Below are positions 7,212 to 17,335 of a stretch of DNA of 42,614 bases, piece after piece (position 1 is the stretch's first letter; each line of letters begins with the position of its first letter). Where the stretch lies: positions 1-42,614 of the forward strand of contig CAIWKC010000439.1 in the NCBI GenBank assembly GCA_903913145.1, read 5' to 3'. The translations under genes and the position numbers were made by a program. The stretch comes from an uncultured Gallionellaceae bacterium (lineage in GTDB: Bacteria; Pseudomonadota; Gammaproteobacteria; Burkholderiales; Gallionellaceae). The notes under the pieces were generated by a model that saw only the letters and a program-made list of their open reading frames with translations, searched no databases and was not told the DNA's origin.

Positions 7212-9107
7212 TTAGTCATGCTCTGAACTTTCTTTTTCATCTACTATTTCAAGCGGCTTGGGCACTTTTCCGAGTAAGTAGTAATCCAGCACTTTGCGCG
7301 CAATGGGTGCTGCAGTTGTACCGCCGTGGCCGCCATTTTCTACCAATACTGCCAGCGCGATGCGTGGTTTTTCAACCGGTGCAAATGAAATAAACCAAGC
7401 GTGATCGCGATTGTATTCCGAGACATTATTTTCGACATATTTTTCTCCTTGTTTCATGCCGATTACCTGGGCTGTCCCGGTTTTGCCTGCCATTCGATAG
7501 GGCGCACCTGCGCTGGCCCCGGCGGCCGTTCCTCCCGGATGGGTTACAGCTTCCATGGCCCGTTTGACCAGATCGATGTTCTCGGGATTAATGTGCATAT
7601 CGAGTATTGGTTTGGGTTCCGGTACGAGGGAATTATCGTTAGGGCGCTGAATCTGTTTCACAAAATGCGGTTTAAAGGCAATTCCGTCATTTGCCAAGGT
7701 TGCAGTTGCAGCAGCCAGTTGTAAAGGTGTTACCAGGTTATAACCTTGACCGATTCCTGCTGAAACAGTATCTCCGGGATACCAGATTTGGCTATGTCGC
7801 TTCATCTTCCACTCTTGCGAAGGAAGTAATCCCGGTACTTCGCCATCCATATCCACTCCGGTTTTTTTGCCAAAACCAAATTGGGAGAGGTAGCTGTGTA
7901 TCTTGTCTATCCCTAACTCATTTGCCAATCCGTAGTAGTAAGTATCACAGGAAATAACGATTGACTTGAACATGTCTACTTTTCCATGCCCCCCCTGTTT
8001 CCAGTCGCGGTACTGGTGCCTGTTTCCGGGTAACGTGTAATAACCCGGATCACTAATGGAATAGCTTGGCGAGCGTTGATAGTACAGACCTGCAAGTGCC
8101 ATAAATGGCTTTATGGTTGAACCCGGCGGATATTGGCCGCGCAGCGCGCGGTTATTTAACGGCACATCCGGCGAGTTATTCAGTTCGTCCCAGTTTTCAC
8201 TATCGATCCCGTCGATAAACAAATTCGGATCGTAGCCCGGTTTGCTGACGAATGCCAGAATGTCGCCATTGGTTGGATCAATGGCTACTAATGCGCCGCG
8301 ATATTTTCCGAAAGCCTGTTCTGCCACATCCTGTAATTTGGCATCAAGGGTCAAGATCAGGTTATTACCAGAAAGAGGGGCGCTCCTCGACAACGAACGT
8401 ACAGCCCGGCCACCGGCATCAACTTCAACTTGTTCAAAACCGGTTGTGCCGTGTAACTCTTTTTCGTAACTTTGTTCTATGCCGGTTTTACCGATGTAAT
8501 CCGAGCCGAGATAATTTGAGGCAGTGTCATCTTCTTCCAATTGTTCGACATCTTTTTCGTTGATACGGCCGATATAGCCGATCAGATGCGAAGTTCCTTC
8601 ACCATATGGATATTCTCGAAATAAACGCGCCTTGATTTCAACCCCAGGAAATCGGTAGCGCTGGGACGCAAAGCGCGCCACCTCTTCATCACTCAGCCGA
8701 TTTCGAATGGGCAGGCTGTCAAAATTTCGGCTTTCTGCCAATAGTTTTTTAAAACGTTTGCGGTCTTTAGGTTGAATATCGACCAATGTAGACAGCTCGT
8801 TTATAGTTGCCTCAAGATTTGCCACTTTGCGCGAGGCAATTTCCAGGGTGTAGCCCGAATAATTGCGCGCCATTATGACCCCGTTTCGGTCCAGAATTAA
8901 TCCACGGTTAGGTACGACCGGCACCACTGCAATACGATTGCTCTCTGCGAGAGTCTGAAAATATTCGTGTTTTATTATTTGCAGATAAATGAAGCGCAAT
9001 AGCAAGATGAATAGCATGACCAGCACAAAGCCAAGACTGAGCATCAGGCGCAGTCGGAAATAAAAAATTTCCCGCTGGTGATTTTTCAGCTCTACATGAC
9101 GCTTCAT
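7212..9107 (-). CDS. mrdA: penicillin-binding protein 2 (transpeptidase)
   Basis: This 631-aa class B PBP crosslinks new peptidoglycan in lateral-wall growth as the RodA partner. It has a cytoplasmic N-terminus and one membrane span (about residues 20-43), a PBP dimer/pedestal domain (about 60-240) and a transpeptidase domain. The SxxK motif is STIK with nucleophile Ser330, followed by an SCD motif and the KTGTAQ box near residue 545. The length is typical. Its start overlaps the mreD stop by 4 bp. The annotation is firm. Confidence 0.96.
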   Translation of the reverse strand: MKRHVELKNHQREIFYFRLRLMLSLGFVLVMLFILLLRFIYLQIIKHEYFQTLAESNRIAVVPVVPNRGLILDRNGVIMARNYSGYTLEIASRKVANLEATINELSTLVDIQPKDRKRFKKLLAESRNFDSLPIRNRLSDEEVARFASQRYRFPGVEIKARLFREYPYGEGTSHLIGYIGRINEKDVEQLEEDDTASNYLGSDYIGKTGIEQSYEKELHGTTGFEQVEVDAGGRAVRSLSRSAPLSGNNLILTLDAKLQDVAEQAFGKYRGALVAIDPTNGDILAFVSKPGYDPNLFIDGIDSENWDELNNSPDVPLNNRALRGQYPPGSTIKPFMALAGLYYQRSPSYSISDPGYYTLPGNRHQYRDWKQGGHGKVDMFKSIVISCDTYYYGLANELGIDKIHSYLSQFGFGKKTGVDMDGEVPGLLPSQEWKMKRHSQIWYPGDTVSAGIGQGYNLVTPLQLAAATATLANDGIAFKPHFVKQIQRPNDNSLVPEPKPILDMHINPENIDLVKRAMEAVTHPGGTAAGASAGAPYRMAGKTGTAQVIGMKQGEKYVENNVSEYNRDHAWFISFAPVEKPRIALAVLVENGGHGGTTAAPIARKVLDYYLLGKVPKPLEIVDEKESSEHD

Positions 9108-9622
9108 AACTCGTTAGGGTCAGACCGTGGACGGCGCAAGGTTTGCAATAATAGTGTCATGGGTATCCACATCGCTGCAGATACGACACAACCAAAAAAA
9201 TATTCCCATACAATGATTCCCCTCACTTGCCAATGCACTGCAGCATAAGTCGCATAACTGATCAGCAGTAATGGGAATATTTGAAAGGTCTGTTGCCGCA
9301 GGTCAAACATCTGAATGCGGCGATGCAATACAGTCCCGCCAAACGCAAGTACTGCGTAGGCCAGTGCATGCTGTCCGAACAGGCTGGCATCCGCAACATC
9401 GGTCAAAATGCCCACAGTCCAAGCGATGCCAATGCCTACGCGGTAAGGTTTGTGGGTACACCAGTACAACAAGACCAAAGCGACAAAGTCCGGTCTTAGA
9501 ATTAAGCCCCAACCATGCCACGGTAGCCAATTAAGCAGTATTGCGGCGAACAGACTGAGTGCTATAAATCCCGGATTTGCAGGCAGCAGAAATTCTTGGT
9601 CCCTGGGAAATTCTTTACTCAT
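9104..9622 (-). CDS. mreD: rod-shape-determining protein MreD
   Basis: This 172-aa inner-membrane protein has about five hydrophobic spans and MreD-like features: a hydrophobic start with LNWLPW and PDFVALVLLYW, and an HGxGIGxAW-type second span (RVGIGIAWTVG). It bridges MreC with the rest of the elongasome. It overlaps mreC by 4 bp upstream and mrdA by 4 bp downstream, indicating tight translational coupling. The call rests on membrane pattern and position more than on catalytic motifs. Confidence 0.92.
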   Translation of the reverse strand: MSKEFPRDQEFLLPANPGFIALSLFAAILLNWLPWHGWGLILRPDFVALVLLYWCTHKPYRVGIGIAWTVGILTDVADASLFGQHALAYAVLAFGGTVLHRRIQMFDLRQQTFQIFPLLLISYATYAAVHWQVRGIIVWEYFFGCVVSAAMWIPMTLLLQTLRRPRSDPNEL

Positions 9623-10533
9623 GGAGTCTTCCGCTTGAGGGTAATTTTAGGTTTTTCTTCGCTCAGCGCCGCTCCGGTTTCAGGACGCGGTGGTAACTCA
9701 GGGGAACCAGACACGATCAGCAAATAACGATGCCTGTCCACCCCTGCTATTGGCATACATACAATGCGCGCAAACGGATAAGCCGGATCCCGTTCTATTT
9801 TAATTACTTTCGCCACCGGCAATCCGGGCGGATAGGTACCGTCTATGCCTGAGGTTACCAGCACATCTCCCGGTTGAATGTCTGAACTGATTGGCATATA
9901 GCGCAAAGCAAGCTCGTTGATGTCACCTGAACCAAATACGACCGCACGAATGCCGTTGCGCAATATCTGAACCGGTACCGCATGATCTTTATCTGTTATC
10001 AAAGTTACTTCAGATAACCAAGGATAGACACGCGTAACTTGGCCCACGATGCCGATATCATCCATCACAACTTGACCTGCATGCACATTCGCTTTTGCGC
10101 CTTTGCTCACAAAGAGCTTGCGCTTGAAAATGTCCCTTTCGACATAAGCAATCTCTGCCATCTGCATCGGGAAATTTACGCGTTGTGCCACATCAAGCAA
10201 ATTGTGTAGCTGTATGTTTTCTGCTTGCAATACTTGCAGCAAGTTTAATTGTGCGGCATCACTACTGTGTTGTTCTCGCAAATGCGAATTTTCTTCAATG
10301 AGGTGGCTTTGCAATTCGAAGTAGTTGCCAACTTCCTGAAACACTGTGCCCGGTAATGTTGTCAAGCGTTGAAAAGGATAAACCAGAATTGAAATAACGG
10401 TGCGTGTTGATTCCAGGTATTTGAAACGTGAATCTACAAATAGAAGCAGCAAGGACAGGACGACAAAGAACACCAAGCGCACGACGGCACTTGGTCCGCG
10501 ATTAAAGAACCGGAAAGAACGTGTGCTGTCCAA
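9619..10533 (-). CDS. mreC: rod-shape-determining protein MreC
   Basis: This 304-aa bitopic protein has a short cytoplasmic tail with the betaproteobacterial NRGPSAVVRL pattern, one membrane span (about 18-35), a coiled coil (about 65-105) and the periplasmic beta-domain with VxxDxGIVGQV, ITDxxHAVPVQ and VLVTSGIDG. It scaffolds PBP2 and RodA in the periplasm. The start is a TTG at 10533, 6 bp after mreB, with no strong Shine-Dalgarno. The N-terminus aligns with the family from there, and translational coupling to mreB is likely. The C-terminal tail is Pro/Lys-rich. Confidence 0.94.
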   Translation of the reverse strand: MDSTRSFRFFNRGPSAVVRLVFFVVLSLLLLFVDSRFKYLESTRTVISILVYPFQRLTTLPGTVFQEVGNYFELQSHLIEENSHLREQHSSDAAQLNLLQVLQAENIQLHNLLDVAQRVNFPMQMAEIAYVERDIFKRKLFVSKGAKANVHAGQVVMDDIGIVGQVTRVYPWLSEVTLITDKDHAVPVQILRNGIRAVVFGSGDINELALRYMPISSDIQPGDVLVTSGIDGTYPPGLPVAKVIKIERDPAYPFARIVCMPIAGVDRHRYLLIVSGSPELPPRPETGAALSEEKPKITLKRKTP

Positions 10534-10539
10534 GGAAAA

Positions 10540-11616
<1,077 letters not shown>

Positions 11617-11628
11617 TTAAAGTCGTTT

Positions 11629-11657
11629 ATGATAACCTATTAAGCTCGTTTTGTTAA
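11629..11657 (-). promoter_or_regulatory. sigma-70-like promoter for mreB operon
   Basis: On the minus strand, TTAACA (11657-11652) and TATCAT (11634-11629) are separated by exactly 17 bp, about 45 bp before the mreB ATG. This is the shared intergenic region with the divergent gatC, so the two promoters must overlap or lie back to back. No equally good plus-strand promoter was picked out. Confidence 0.55.
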
Positions 11658-11671
11658 AGCGTTAAGCCATT

Positions 11672-11959
11672 ATGTCTCTGAATATAACTGATGTTGAAAA
11701 AGTTGCCCGTCTCGCCCGTCTGGCAATGACACCGCAGGAAATGCAAGCTGCCCAAGTGCAACTTTCCAATATTTTTGGTTTGATCGCTGAAATGCAGGCG
11801 GTTGATACCAGTGGCATAGCCCCGATGTCGCACAGTCAGGAGTTAAGCCAGCGCCTGCGTGAGGATGTGGTCACCGAGACCAATCAGCGTGAGGCTTTCC
11901 AATCTATTGCGCCGCAAGTTGAAGATGGCTTGTATCTTGTTCCACAAGTAATCGAGTAA
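11672..11959 (+). CDS. gatC: Asp-tRNA(Asn)/Glu-tRNA(Gln) amidotransferase subunit C
   Basis: This 95-aa subunit stabilises the GatA-GatB interface of the amidotransferase that converts misacylated Glu-tRNA(Gln) and/or Asp-tRNA(Asn). GatC features are the start ITDVEKVARLARLAM, a central FGLIAEMQAVDT and the C-terminal LREDVVTE then APQVEDGLYLVPQVIE. It is the first gene of gatC-gatA-unknown-gatB, 6 bp before gatA, and is divergent from mreB. Confidence 0.96.
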   Translation: MSLNITDVEKVARLARLAMTPQEMQAAQVQLSNIFGLIAEMQAVDTSGIAPMSHSQELSQRLREDVVTETNQREAFQSIAPQVEDGLYLVPQVIE

Positions 11960-11965
11960 ATTGCC

Positions 11966-13417
11966 ATGATCCAATCGAGTCTGACACAAATGGGCGCTGC
12001 ACTACGTGCCAAAAAAATCTCCAGCGTTGAGTTGACGCAAAACTATCTTGACCGTATCTCGACGCTTAACCCTGCGCTCAACGCCTACATTACGTTGAAC
12101 CCGGAAGTTTCGCTGGAACAAGCCCGTGCGGCTGATGTCCGCTTGGCTGCTGGCAAAACCGACGCGCTGACCGGCATACCTATCGCGCAAAAAGACATCT
12201 TCTGTGCCAAAGGCTGGCGCACAACCTGCGGTTCCAAAATGTTGCATAATTTTGTCTCGCCCTACGATGCACATGTTATTTCGCAATTCAACAGTGCGGG
12301 AGCAATCAATCTCGGCAAGACCAACATGGACGAATTCGCAATGGGTTCTTCCAACGAAACTTCGTACTACGGTACGGTAAAAAATCCCTGGGATACGGCG
12401 CGTGTACCCGGCGGATCTTCCGGCGGAACTGCAGCTGCAGTGGCCGCACGTTTGTGCGCTGCGGCTACAGGCACTGACACTGGCGGTTCGATTCGACAAC
12501 CAGCCGCTTTGTGTGGAATCTCCGGTTTGAAACCTACCTATGGCGTGGTATCGCGTTATGGCATGATCGCTTTCGCATCGAGTCTTGATCAGGCCGGCCC
12601 GATGGCGCGCAGTGCGGAAGATTTGGCATTATTGCTTAATACCATGGCAGGATTCGACGAACGCGATTCCACTTCACTGCAACGAGACAAGGAAGACTAC
12701 GCACGCGATTTGGTAAAACCGCTTAACGGTCTGCGTATCGGTTTGCCGAAAGAGTTCTTCGCTGAAGGCCTGGGCAGCGACGTTGCTCAGACTGTAGAAA
12801 CCTCTATTGGCGAATATAAAAAACTCGGCGCAACTATCGTTGACATTAGTCTGCCGAATACCAAATTGTCTATTCCGGTTTATTACGTATTGGCACCGGC
12901 AGAAGCCTCGAGTAACCTGTCTCGTTTTGACGGTGTGCGTTACGGTTATCGTGCACCGGAATACACCGATCTTGCCGACATGTATGAGAAAAGTCGCGCA
13001 CAAGGTTTTGGTGCCGAAGTTAAACGCCGTATCATGATTGGCACTTACGTGCTAAGCCACGGCTACTATGATGCTTATTATTTACAGGCACAAAAAATTC
13101 GGCGCTTGATCGCTCAAGACTTCGTTGAAGCATTTAAACAATGTGATGTCATTATGGGTCCGACTTCCCCATCTACCGCTTTCAAGTTGGGAGAGAAAGG
13201 TGACGATCCGGTGCAAATGTATTTGTCGGACATTTACACAATTGCCGTCAATTTGGCAGGCTTGCCCGGCATGTCTATTCCTTGTGGTTTCGGCGCTAAC
13301 AATATGCCTGTAGGTTTGCAAATTATCGGTAATTATTTTGATGAAGCGCGTATGCTAAATGTTGCGCACCAATTCCAATTGGCTACAGACTGGCATACTC
13401 GCGCTCCTAAACTTTGA
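11966..13417 (+). CDS. gatA: Asp-tRNA(Asn)/Glu-tRNA(Gln) amidotransferase subunit A
   Basis: This 483-aa amidase-signature enzyme releases ammonia from glutamine and channels it to GatB. The Ser-cisSer-Lys triad context is visible: Lys in PIAQKDIF (about residue 76), the [11 protein letters not shown] block (about 150) and the nucleophile block [11 protein letters not shown] (about 172). The length is standard. The stop codon overlaps the Shine-Dalgarno (GAGGT) of the next small gene, which suggests coupled translation. Confidence 0.98.
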   Translation: MIQSSLTQMGAALRAKKISSVELTQNYLDRISTLNPALNAYITLNPEVSLEQARAADVRLAAGKTDALTGIPIAQKDIFCAKGWRTTCGSKMLHNFVSPYDAHVISQFNSAGAINLGKTNMDEFAMGSSNETSYYGTVKNPWDTARVPGGSSGGTAAAVAARLCAAATGTDTGGSIRQPAALCGISGLKPTYGVVSRYGMIAFASSLDQAGPMARSAEDLALLLNTMAGFDERDSTSLQRDKEDYARDLVKPLNGLRIGLPKEFFAEGLGSDVAQTVETSIGEYKKLGATIVDISLPNTKLSIPVYYVLAPAEASSNLSRFDGVRYGYRAPEYTDLADMYEKSRAQGFGAEVKRRIMIGTYVLSHGYYDAYYLQAQKIRRLIAQDFVEAFKQCDVIMGPTSPSTAFKLGEKGDDPVQMYLSDIYTIAVNLAGLPGMSIPCGFGANNMPVGLQIIGNYFDEARMLNVAHQFQLATDWHTRAPKL

Positions 13418-13427
13418 GGTAATTCGC

Positions 13428-13757
13428 ATGAGAGAAGAATTGGCGATTCGTTACACAAATGTTCAATTGGAACAGATACTTGAAGAAGCCATGATTTATA
13501 TGTGTGCTTGCCCTGCTCAAGTTTCTGAGCATTTGCTACTTTTGCGCAATTTATTTGAATATCAAACCCGCTGTATCAGCAAAGGCAGTTTAATGGTTGA
13601 AGTCCATCGGCGAATTGCGGATGCCACGCGCATAGCACATGCTGAAATGGAGCTATGTCTTGGGGATGTAATGAAAATGGAAGGCTGGGATCCGCTAACT
13701 CTGATTATGCCCGCCGGTTTACGTGAGTTAAGGCAAAAATCAATCGATCAGGAATAA
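13428..13757 (+). CDS. uncharacterised 109-aa protein inside gatCAB
   Basis: I do not recognise this protein. The start chosen is the ATG at 13428, because GAGGT (13416-13420) sits 7 bases before it. The open frame runs further upstream only within gatA. The protein looks helical and soluble, with [21 protein letters not shown] at the N-terminus, a [10 protein letters not shown] stretch, three cysteines, and a C-terminal [11 protein letters not shown]. It lies 10 bp after gatA and 5 bp before gatB, so it should be made with the amidotransferase. gatA and gatB are normally adjacent in this lineage, so the position is unusual. Confidence 0.8.
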   Translation: MREELAIRYTNVQLEQILEEAMIYMCACPAQVSEHLLLLRNLFEYQTRCISKGSLMVEVHRRIADATRIAHAEMELCLGDVMKMEGWDPLTLIMPAGLRELRQKSIDQE

Positions 13758-13762
13758 CAACC

Positions 13763-15214
13763 ATGCAATGGGAAATCGTTATCGGACTGGAAGTTCACAC
13801 GCAACTTTCTACCAACACTAAAATCTTTTCAGGTGCTTCTACCGCGTTCGGCGCAGAGCCCAATACTCAGGCTGACGCTGTCAGCATTGCGCTTCCGGGC
13901 GTATTGCCAGTACTCAATAAAGGCGCAGTGGAACGTGCTATTAAGTTCGGACTGGCAACCGGTGCTCACATTTCCAAGCGCTCCGTATTTGCCCGCAAAA
14001 ATTATTTTTATCCTGATCTGCCCAAAGGATACCAGATTAGCCAGTTTGATCTCCCGGTAGTCGGGCAGGGTGCGCTGACGATTCAAGTCGAACCCCTGGT
14101 TGGAAATGCTCAACCTTATGAAAAAACTGTTCGCATCACCCGCGCTCATTTGGAAGAAGATGCTGGTAAATCCGTGCATGGAAATTCCCAAGGTGTAACA
14201 GGAATTGACTTAAATCGTGCAGGAACTCCCCTTCTTGAAATTGTTTCTGAACCCGACATGAGTTCTGCCGCCGAAGCAGTAGCCTATGCAAAAACATTGC
14301 ATTCTTTAGTCCGCTGGATAGGCATTTGTGACGGAAATATGCAGGAGGGTTCTTTCCGTTGCGACGTGAACGTATCGGTGCGCAAACCTGGTGAACCTCT
14401 TGGCACCAGACGCGAGATTAAGAACCTTAACTCTTTCAAGTTTATGCATCAAGCGATTGACTACGAGGTTCAATGGCAGATCGATACCATTGAAAATGGC
14501 GGCAAGATTCAGCAAGCTACCGTCTTATTCAACCCCGAGACTGGCGAAACACGCTCAATGCGCAGCAAAGAAGACGCGCATGATTATCGTTATTTCCCGG
14601 ACCCTGATCTTTTACCTTTGGAAATTTCGACTGAATGGATTGATCAGGTTCGTCAAACCATACCTGAATTGCCCCAAGCCAAGATCAATAGGTATGTGAA
14701 CGAGTTGGGACTTTCAACATACGATGCCAGCATACTCACTGCGTCAGTCGAAACAGCTGTGTTTTTTGAAACGGTGTTAACTGCTGTTCCTACAGATCCT
14801 AAAGTAGGAGCAAATTGGATCATTGGTGAAGTGAATGCGCAATTAAATCGTGACGGTCTTGAAATGTCTCAATGTCCTATTTCTGCTCACCAATTGGGCG
14901 GCATGTTGAAGCGAATTTCAGATGGCACAATTTCCAATTCTGGCGCAAAAGAAGTTTTCCGCACCCTCTGGTCTGAAGGTGGCGATGCCGATGCAATCAT
15001 TGCTGCAAAAGGCCTAAAGCAAGTTTCTGATGTTGCTGCTATTGAATCACTGGTAGCTGATATTATCAGCGCAAATGCCGAAAAGGTTGCTGAATACCGT
15101 AGCGGCAAGGACAAACTGTTTGGGTTTTTTGTCGGCTTGGCCATGAAGGCAAGCAAAGGCAAAGCTAATCCGGCGCAACTGAACGATATTTTAAAGAAAA
15201 AGCTCGACGGCTAG
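13763..15214 (+). CDS. gatB: Asp-tRNA(Asn)/Glu-tRNA(Gln) amidotransferase subunit B
   Basis: This 483-aa subunit phosphorylates the misacylated tRNA and transfers ammonia to it. GatB signatures include [13 protein letters not shown] at the start, a [13 protein letters not shown] motif, the [12 protein letters not shown] block, REIKNLNSF and [15 protein letters not shown]-terminal helical YqeY-like tRNA-binding domain follows (about 330-483). The length is standard. Its TAG stop lies in a CTAG tetramer shared with the convergent SDR gene. Confidence 0.98.
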   Translation: MQWEIVIGLEVHTQLSTNTKIFSGASTAFGAEPNTQADAVSIALPGVLPVLNKGAVERAIKFGLATGAHISKRSVFARKNYFYPDLPKGYQISQFDLPVVGQGALTIQVEPLVGNAQPYEKTVRITRAHLEEDAGKSVHGNSQGVTGIDLNRAGTPLLEIVSEPDMSSAAEAVAYAKTLHSLVRWIGICDGNMQEGSFRCDVNVSVRKPGEPLGTRREIKNLNSFKFMHQAIDYEVQWQIDTIENGGKIQQATVLFNPETGETRSMRSKEDAHDYRYFPDPDLLPLEISTEWIDQVRQTIPELPQAKINRYVNELGLSTYDASILTASVETAVFFETVLTAVPTDPKVGANWIIGEVNAQLNRDGLEMSQCPISAHQLGGMLKRISDGTISNSGAKEVFRTLWSEGGDADAIIAAKGLKQVSDVAAIESLVADIISANAEKVAEYRSGKDKLFGFFVGLAMKASKGKANPAQLNDILKKKLDG

Positions 15215-15984
15215 AAATCTCGAGGCTTGTAGGGTGCTTTCTTAAAGACAAAGTCGTATAACCAATTTGGAAGCAATTTCATTAAACGCCCTACAAGTCC
15301 CATCTGCCATGGGATTACAGTGAATGTTTTGCCTGCCTCAATTGCGCGCGCCATTCGCTTTGCAGCTTCTGCTGGTTCTAAAATAAACGGCATTGGATAT
15401 GGGTTGATTGCCGTCATCGGCGTCTTTATGTATCCCGGGCAGATTGTCACCACTTGCACGCCGCTGCCACTTAACTCCACGCGTAAACTTTCCAAGTAGC
15501 TTATCGCAGCTGCTTTTGATGCAGAGTAGGCACCTGCTCCTGGCAATCCTCGAAAACCTGCCACGCTGGCAATGCCGACAAACGTTCCTTGTTTTGCTTC
15601 ACGCATAGGTACAATAAATGGTTGAAAGGTCTTCACCATGCCTAGTACGTTGATGTCTATGACTTGCTGAAAAGAGTCAACATCTTCTGCATATTCGGTT
15701 AGTGTGCCGCGACTGACTCCGGCATTGGCTATGACAATGTCTGGCACTCCCGCACGCGACACCAAATCATGCGCGGCATTTTGAATGGCGAGTGCATCAC
15801 GTACATCGAGAGCATAGCAAAGAACTTTATCGGGAAACTCTGCTGCAAACGCTTGCAGCAATTCTCCACGGCGAGCGAACCCGGCAACGATGGCGCCGTG
15901 CTTTAAATAATGACGCGCGAGTGCAAGACCTATCCCACTCGATGCGCCTGAGATCACCACTAATTTGTTATGCGTCTTTTGCAT
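15211..15984 (-). CDS. short-chain dehydrogenase/reductase (SDR)
   Basis: A 257-aa classical SDR. The NAD(P)-binding TGxxxGxG-type motif is GASSGIG (residues 13-19), followed by the NAG motif (about 88) and catalytic Ser plus YSASK (about 155-159). An Arg pair after the second strand (FARRGE) suggests NADP(H), by inference. The C-terminal [16 protein letters not shown] stretch is hydrophobic and may associate with membrane. The substrate is unknown. I prefer the ATG at 15984; a TTG two codons upstream is also open. It is last in the argS-SPOR-dsbA-SDR run. Confidence 0.88.
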   Translation of the reverse strand: MQKTHNKLVVISGASSGIGLALARHYLKHGAIVAGFARRGELLQAFAAEFPDKVLCYALDVRDALAIQNAAHDLVSRAGVPDIVIANAGVSRGTLTEYAEDVDSFQQVIDINVLGMVKTFQPFIVPMREAKQGTFVGIASVAGFRGLPGAGAYSASKAAAISYLESLRVELSGSGVQVVTICPGYIKTPMTAINPYPMPFILEPAEAAKRMARAIEAGKTFTVIPWQMGLVGRLMKLLPNWLYDFVFKKAPYKPRDF

Positions 15985-16021
15985 ATTCAAACTAGTGGTT
16001 TTCTAGAGACGACTACATTAG

Positions 16022-16645
16022 TCAATGTTTGCTGCGTTCTTTGCGCGCTTTGGCAACCACTGCATCCAGCACTTTGATCGTTTCTGCTGGCTCAAGTCCT
16101 GTAATGATGTATTTTCCTTCGACGACAAGTGTCGGGGTCCCGCGAATTTCGTAGTCATGCACCATCTGATTGCTGCGAGATACTTTGCTGCTCATTGCAA
16201 ATGAGTTGATTGCCGCGGAAAATTTTGCTCGATCAACGCCATGTTGGGTTACAAACTCCGTTACTTTCGCTTCATCGCTCAAGTCGATATTATTCACGTT
16301 CCAGGCGTTGAAAAGATCATCATGCAATCGACGTTGCTGGTTGAGCGCCTCCAAAGCGTAGAAGGTGCGCGCCATTCCTTCCCAGGAATCACGGAAAATA
16401 ACCGGCACATATTGCAACTCTACATCCTTTGGCATTTTCTTTTCCCATGCGCTAATCAGTGGATGCAGATGGAAACAGTGAGAGCATCCGTAAAAGAAAA
16501 ATTCCAAAACTTCAATTTTTTCCCCTGTATGAGTTGGTTGCGCCGGGCTGAGTATTTTATAGTCTTTACCTGCCTCCACATCTGCCAAAACTTGGGTAGA
16601 GAGTAATAATAGGGTTACCGCCATTAGTTGTTTGAAAAATTTCAT
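16022..16645 (-). CDS. dsbA: thiol:disulfide interchange protein DsbA
   Basis: This 207-aa periplasmic oxidase introduces disulfides into exported proteins. A Sec signal peptide covers residues 1-21 (cleavage after VLA), followed by a thioredoxin fold with the active site CSHC in FFFYGCSHCFHLHPL and the cis-proline loop RGTPTLV. A helical insertion lies between them. CSHC is a known variant of the more usual CPHC and may alter redox potential. It lies 18 bp after the SPOR gene and was probably co-transcribed with argS. Confidence 0.94.
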   Translation of the reverse strand: MKFFKQLMAVTLLLLSTQVLADVEAGKDYKILSPAQPTHTGEKIEVLEFFFYGCSHCFHLHPLISAWEKKMPKDVELQYVPVIFRDSWEGMARTFYALEALNQQRRLHDDLFNAWNVNNIDLSDEAKVTEFVTQHGVDRAKFSAAINSFAMSSKVSRSNQMVHDYEIRGTPTLVVEGKYIITGLEPAETIKVLDAVVAKARKERSKH

Positions 16646-16663
16646 TTCATTTCCTTATCTAAA

Positions 16664-17317
16664 TTATTGCACTTTGATCGGTGTGGCATTCGCTACACCA
16701 TTTTGCTTTAATAATTCTAATGTTTTATTCATTTCGCTGCTATTGGCGAATGGACCCAAACGTACGCGGTGGTAAGTCCCGCGGTCGGGTATGACAGCCG
16801 TTTGCAGCCCGGCTTCCAATCCCAAGAGCGCCAACTTTGCTTTTAGTTTTTCTGCATCATCCTCATTTGGAAATGAGCCTGCTTGAACATAGAATATTTC
16901 TTTAACACTCAGCGCGGGCTGGACTGGTTTTTCCAATTGCACTGCATGTGCAGAATGAGTTTCTTTTGGTGTAGCTACTGCTTTTTCAGTATTCTTCTGA
17001 GTTGCAACATCAGGCTTGTCTGTTAACACTTTGTAAAACTCAAAATGCTGTTTAGTGACGCCTACTGCGGATGCCGCCACTGGTCCACTTGCTGAAACAG
17101 GGGCGGGAACAGACGCCGGCAAGGGCACATTTTTAGTTTCCGCGTCCGGCTTGGGTGTTTCGTGATGTTCCTTGTTTTCAAATGCGGCTGGGTTCTTTTT
17201 GATGATATACCATGCCACCGCACCTGCCACAGCCAACCCCAGTACCATACCCAGCAAGATACCGGCGAATAGTGATCCACTATTACCAGAACCTGCGCTT
17301 TTGGGATTTTTACTCAT
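16664..17317 (-). CDS. SPOR-domain membrane protein (FtsN-like)
   Basis: This 217-aa bitopic protein has a short cytoplasmic start (MSKNPKSAGSGN), one Gly/Ala-rich membrane span (about 14-38), a Pro/Ala/Thr/Lys-rich periplasmic linker (about 40-140) and a C-terminal SPOR domain (about 143-217) with YVQAGSFPNEDDAEKLKAKL and HRVRLGPF. SPOR domains bind denuded glycan at the division site, so an FtsN-like divisome role is likely but unproven. It lies between argS and dsbA, as in many betaproteobacteria. Confidence 0.9.
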   Translation of the reverse strand: MSKNPKSAGSGNSGSLFAGILLGMVLGLAVAGAVAWYIIKKNPAAFENKEHHETPKPDAETKNVPLPASVPAPVSASGPVAASAVGVTKQHFEFYKVLTDKPDVATQKNTEKAVATPKETHSAHAVQLEKPVQPALSVKEIFYVQAGSFPNEDDAEKLKAKLALLGLEAGLQTAVIPDRGTYHRVRLGPFANSSEMNKTLELLKQNGVANATPIKVQ

Positions 17318-17335
17318 TTACGATCCTTAGATTAA

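Noticed and set aside
12002-12499. 165-aa minus-strand frame opposite gatA
   Set aside because: Antisense to the well-conserved amidase gene and rich in Arg/Cys/Ser typical of shadow frames.
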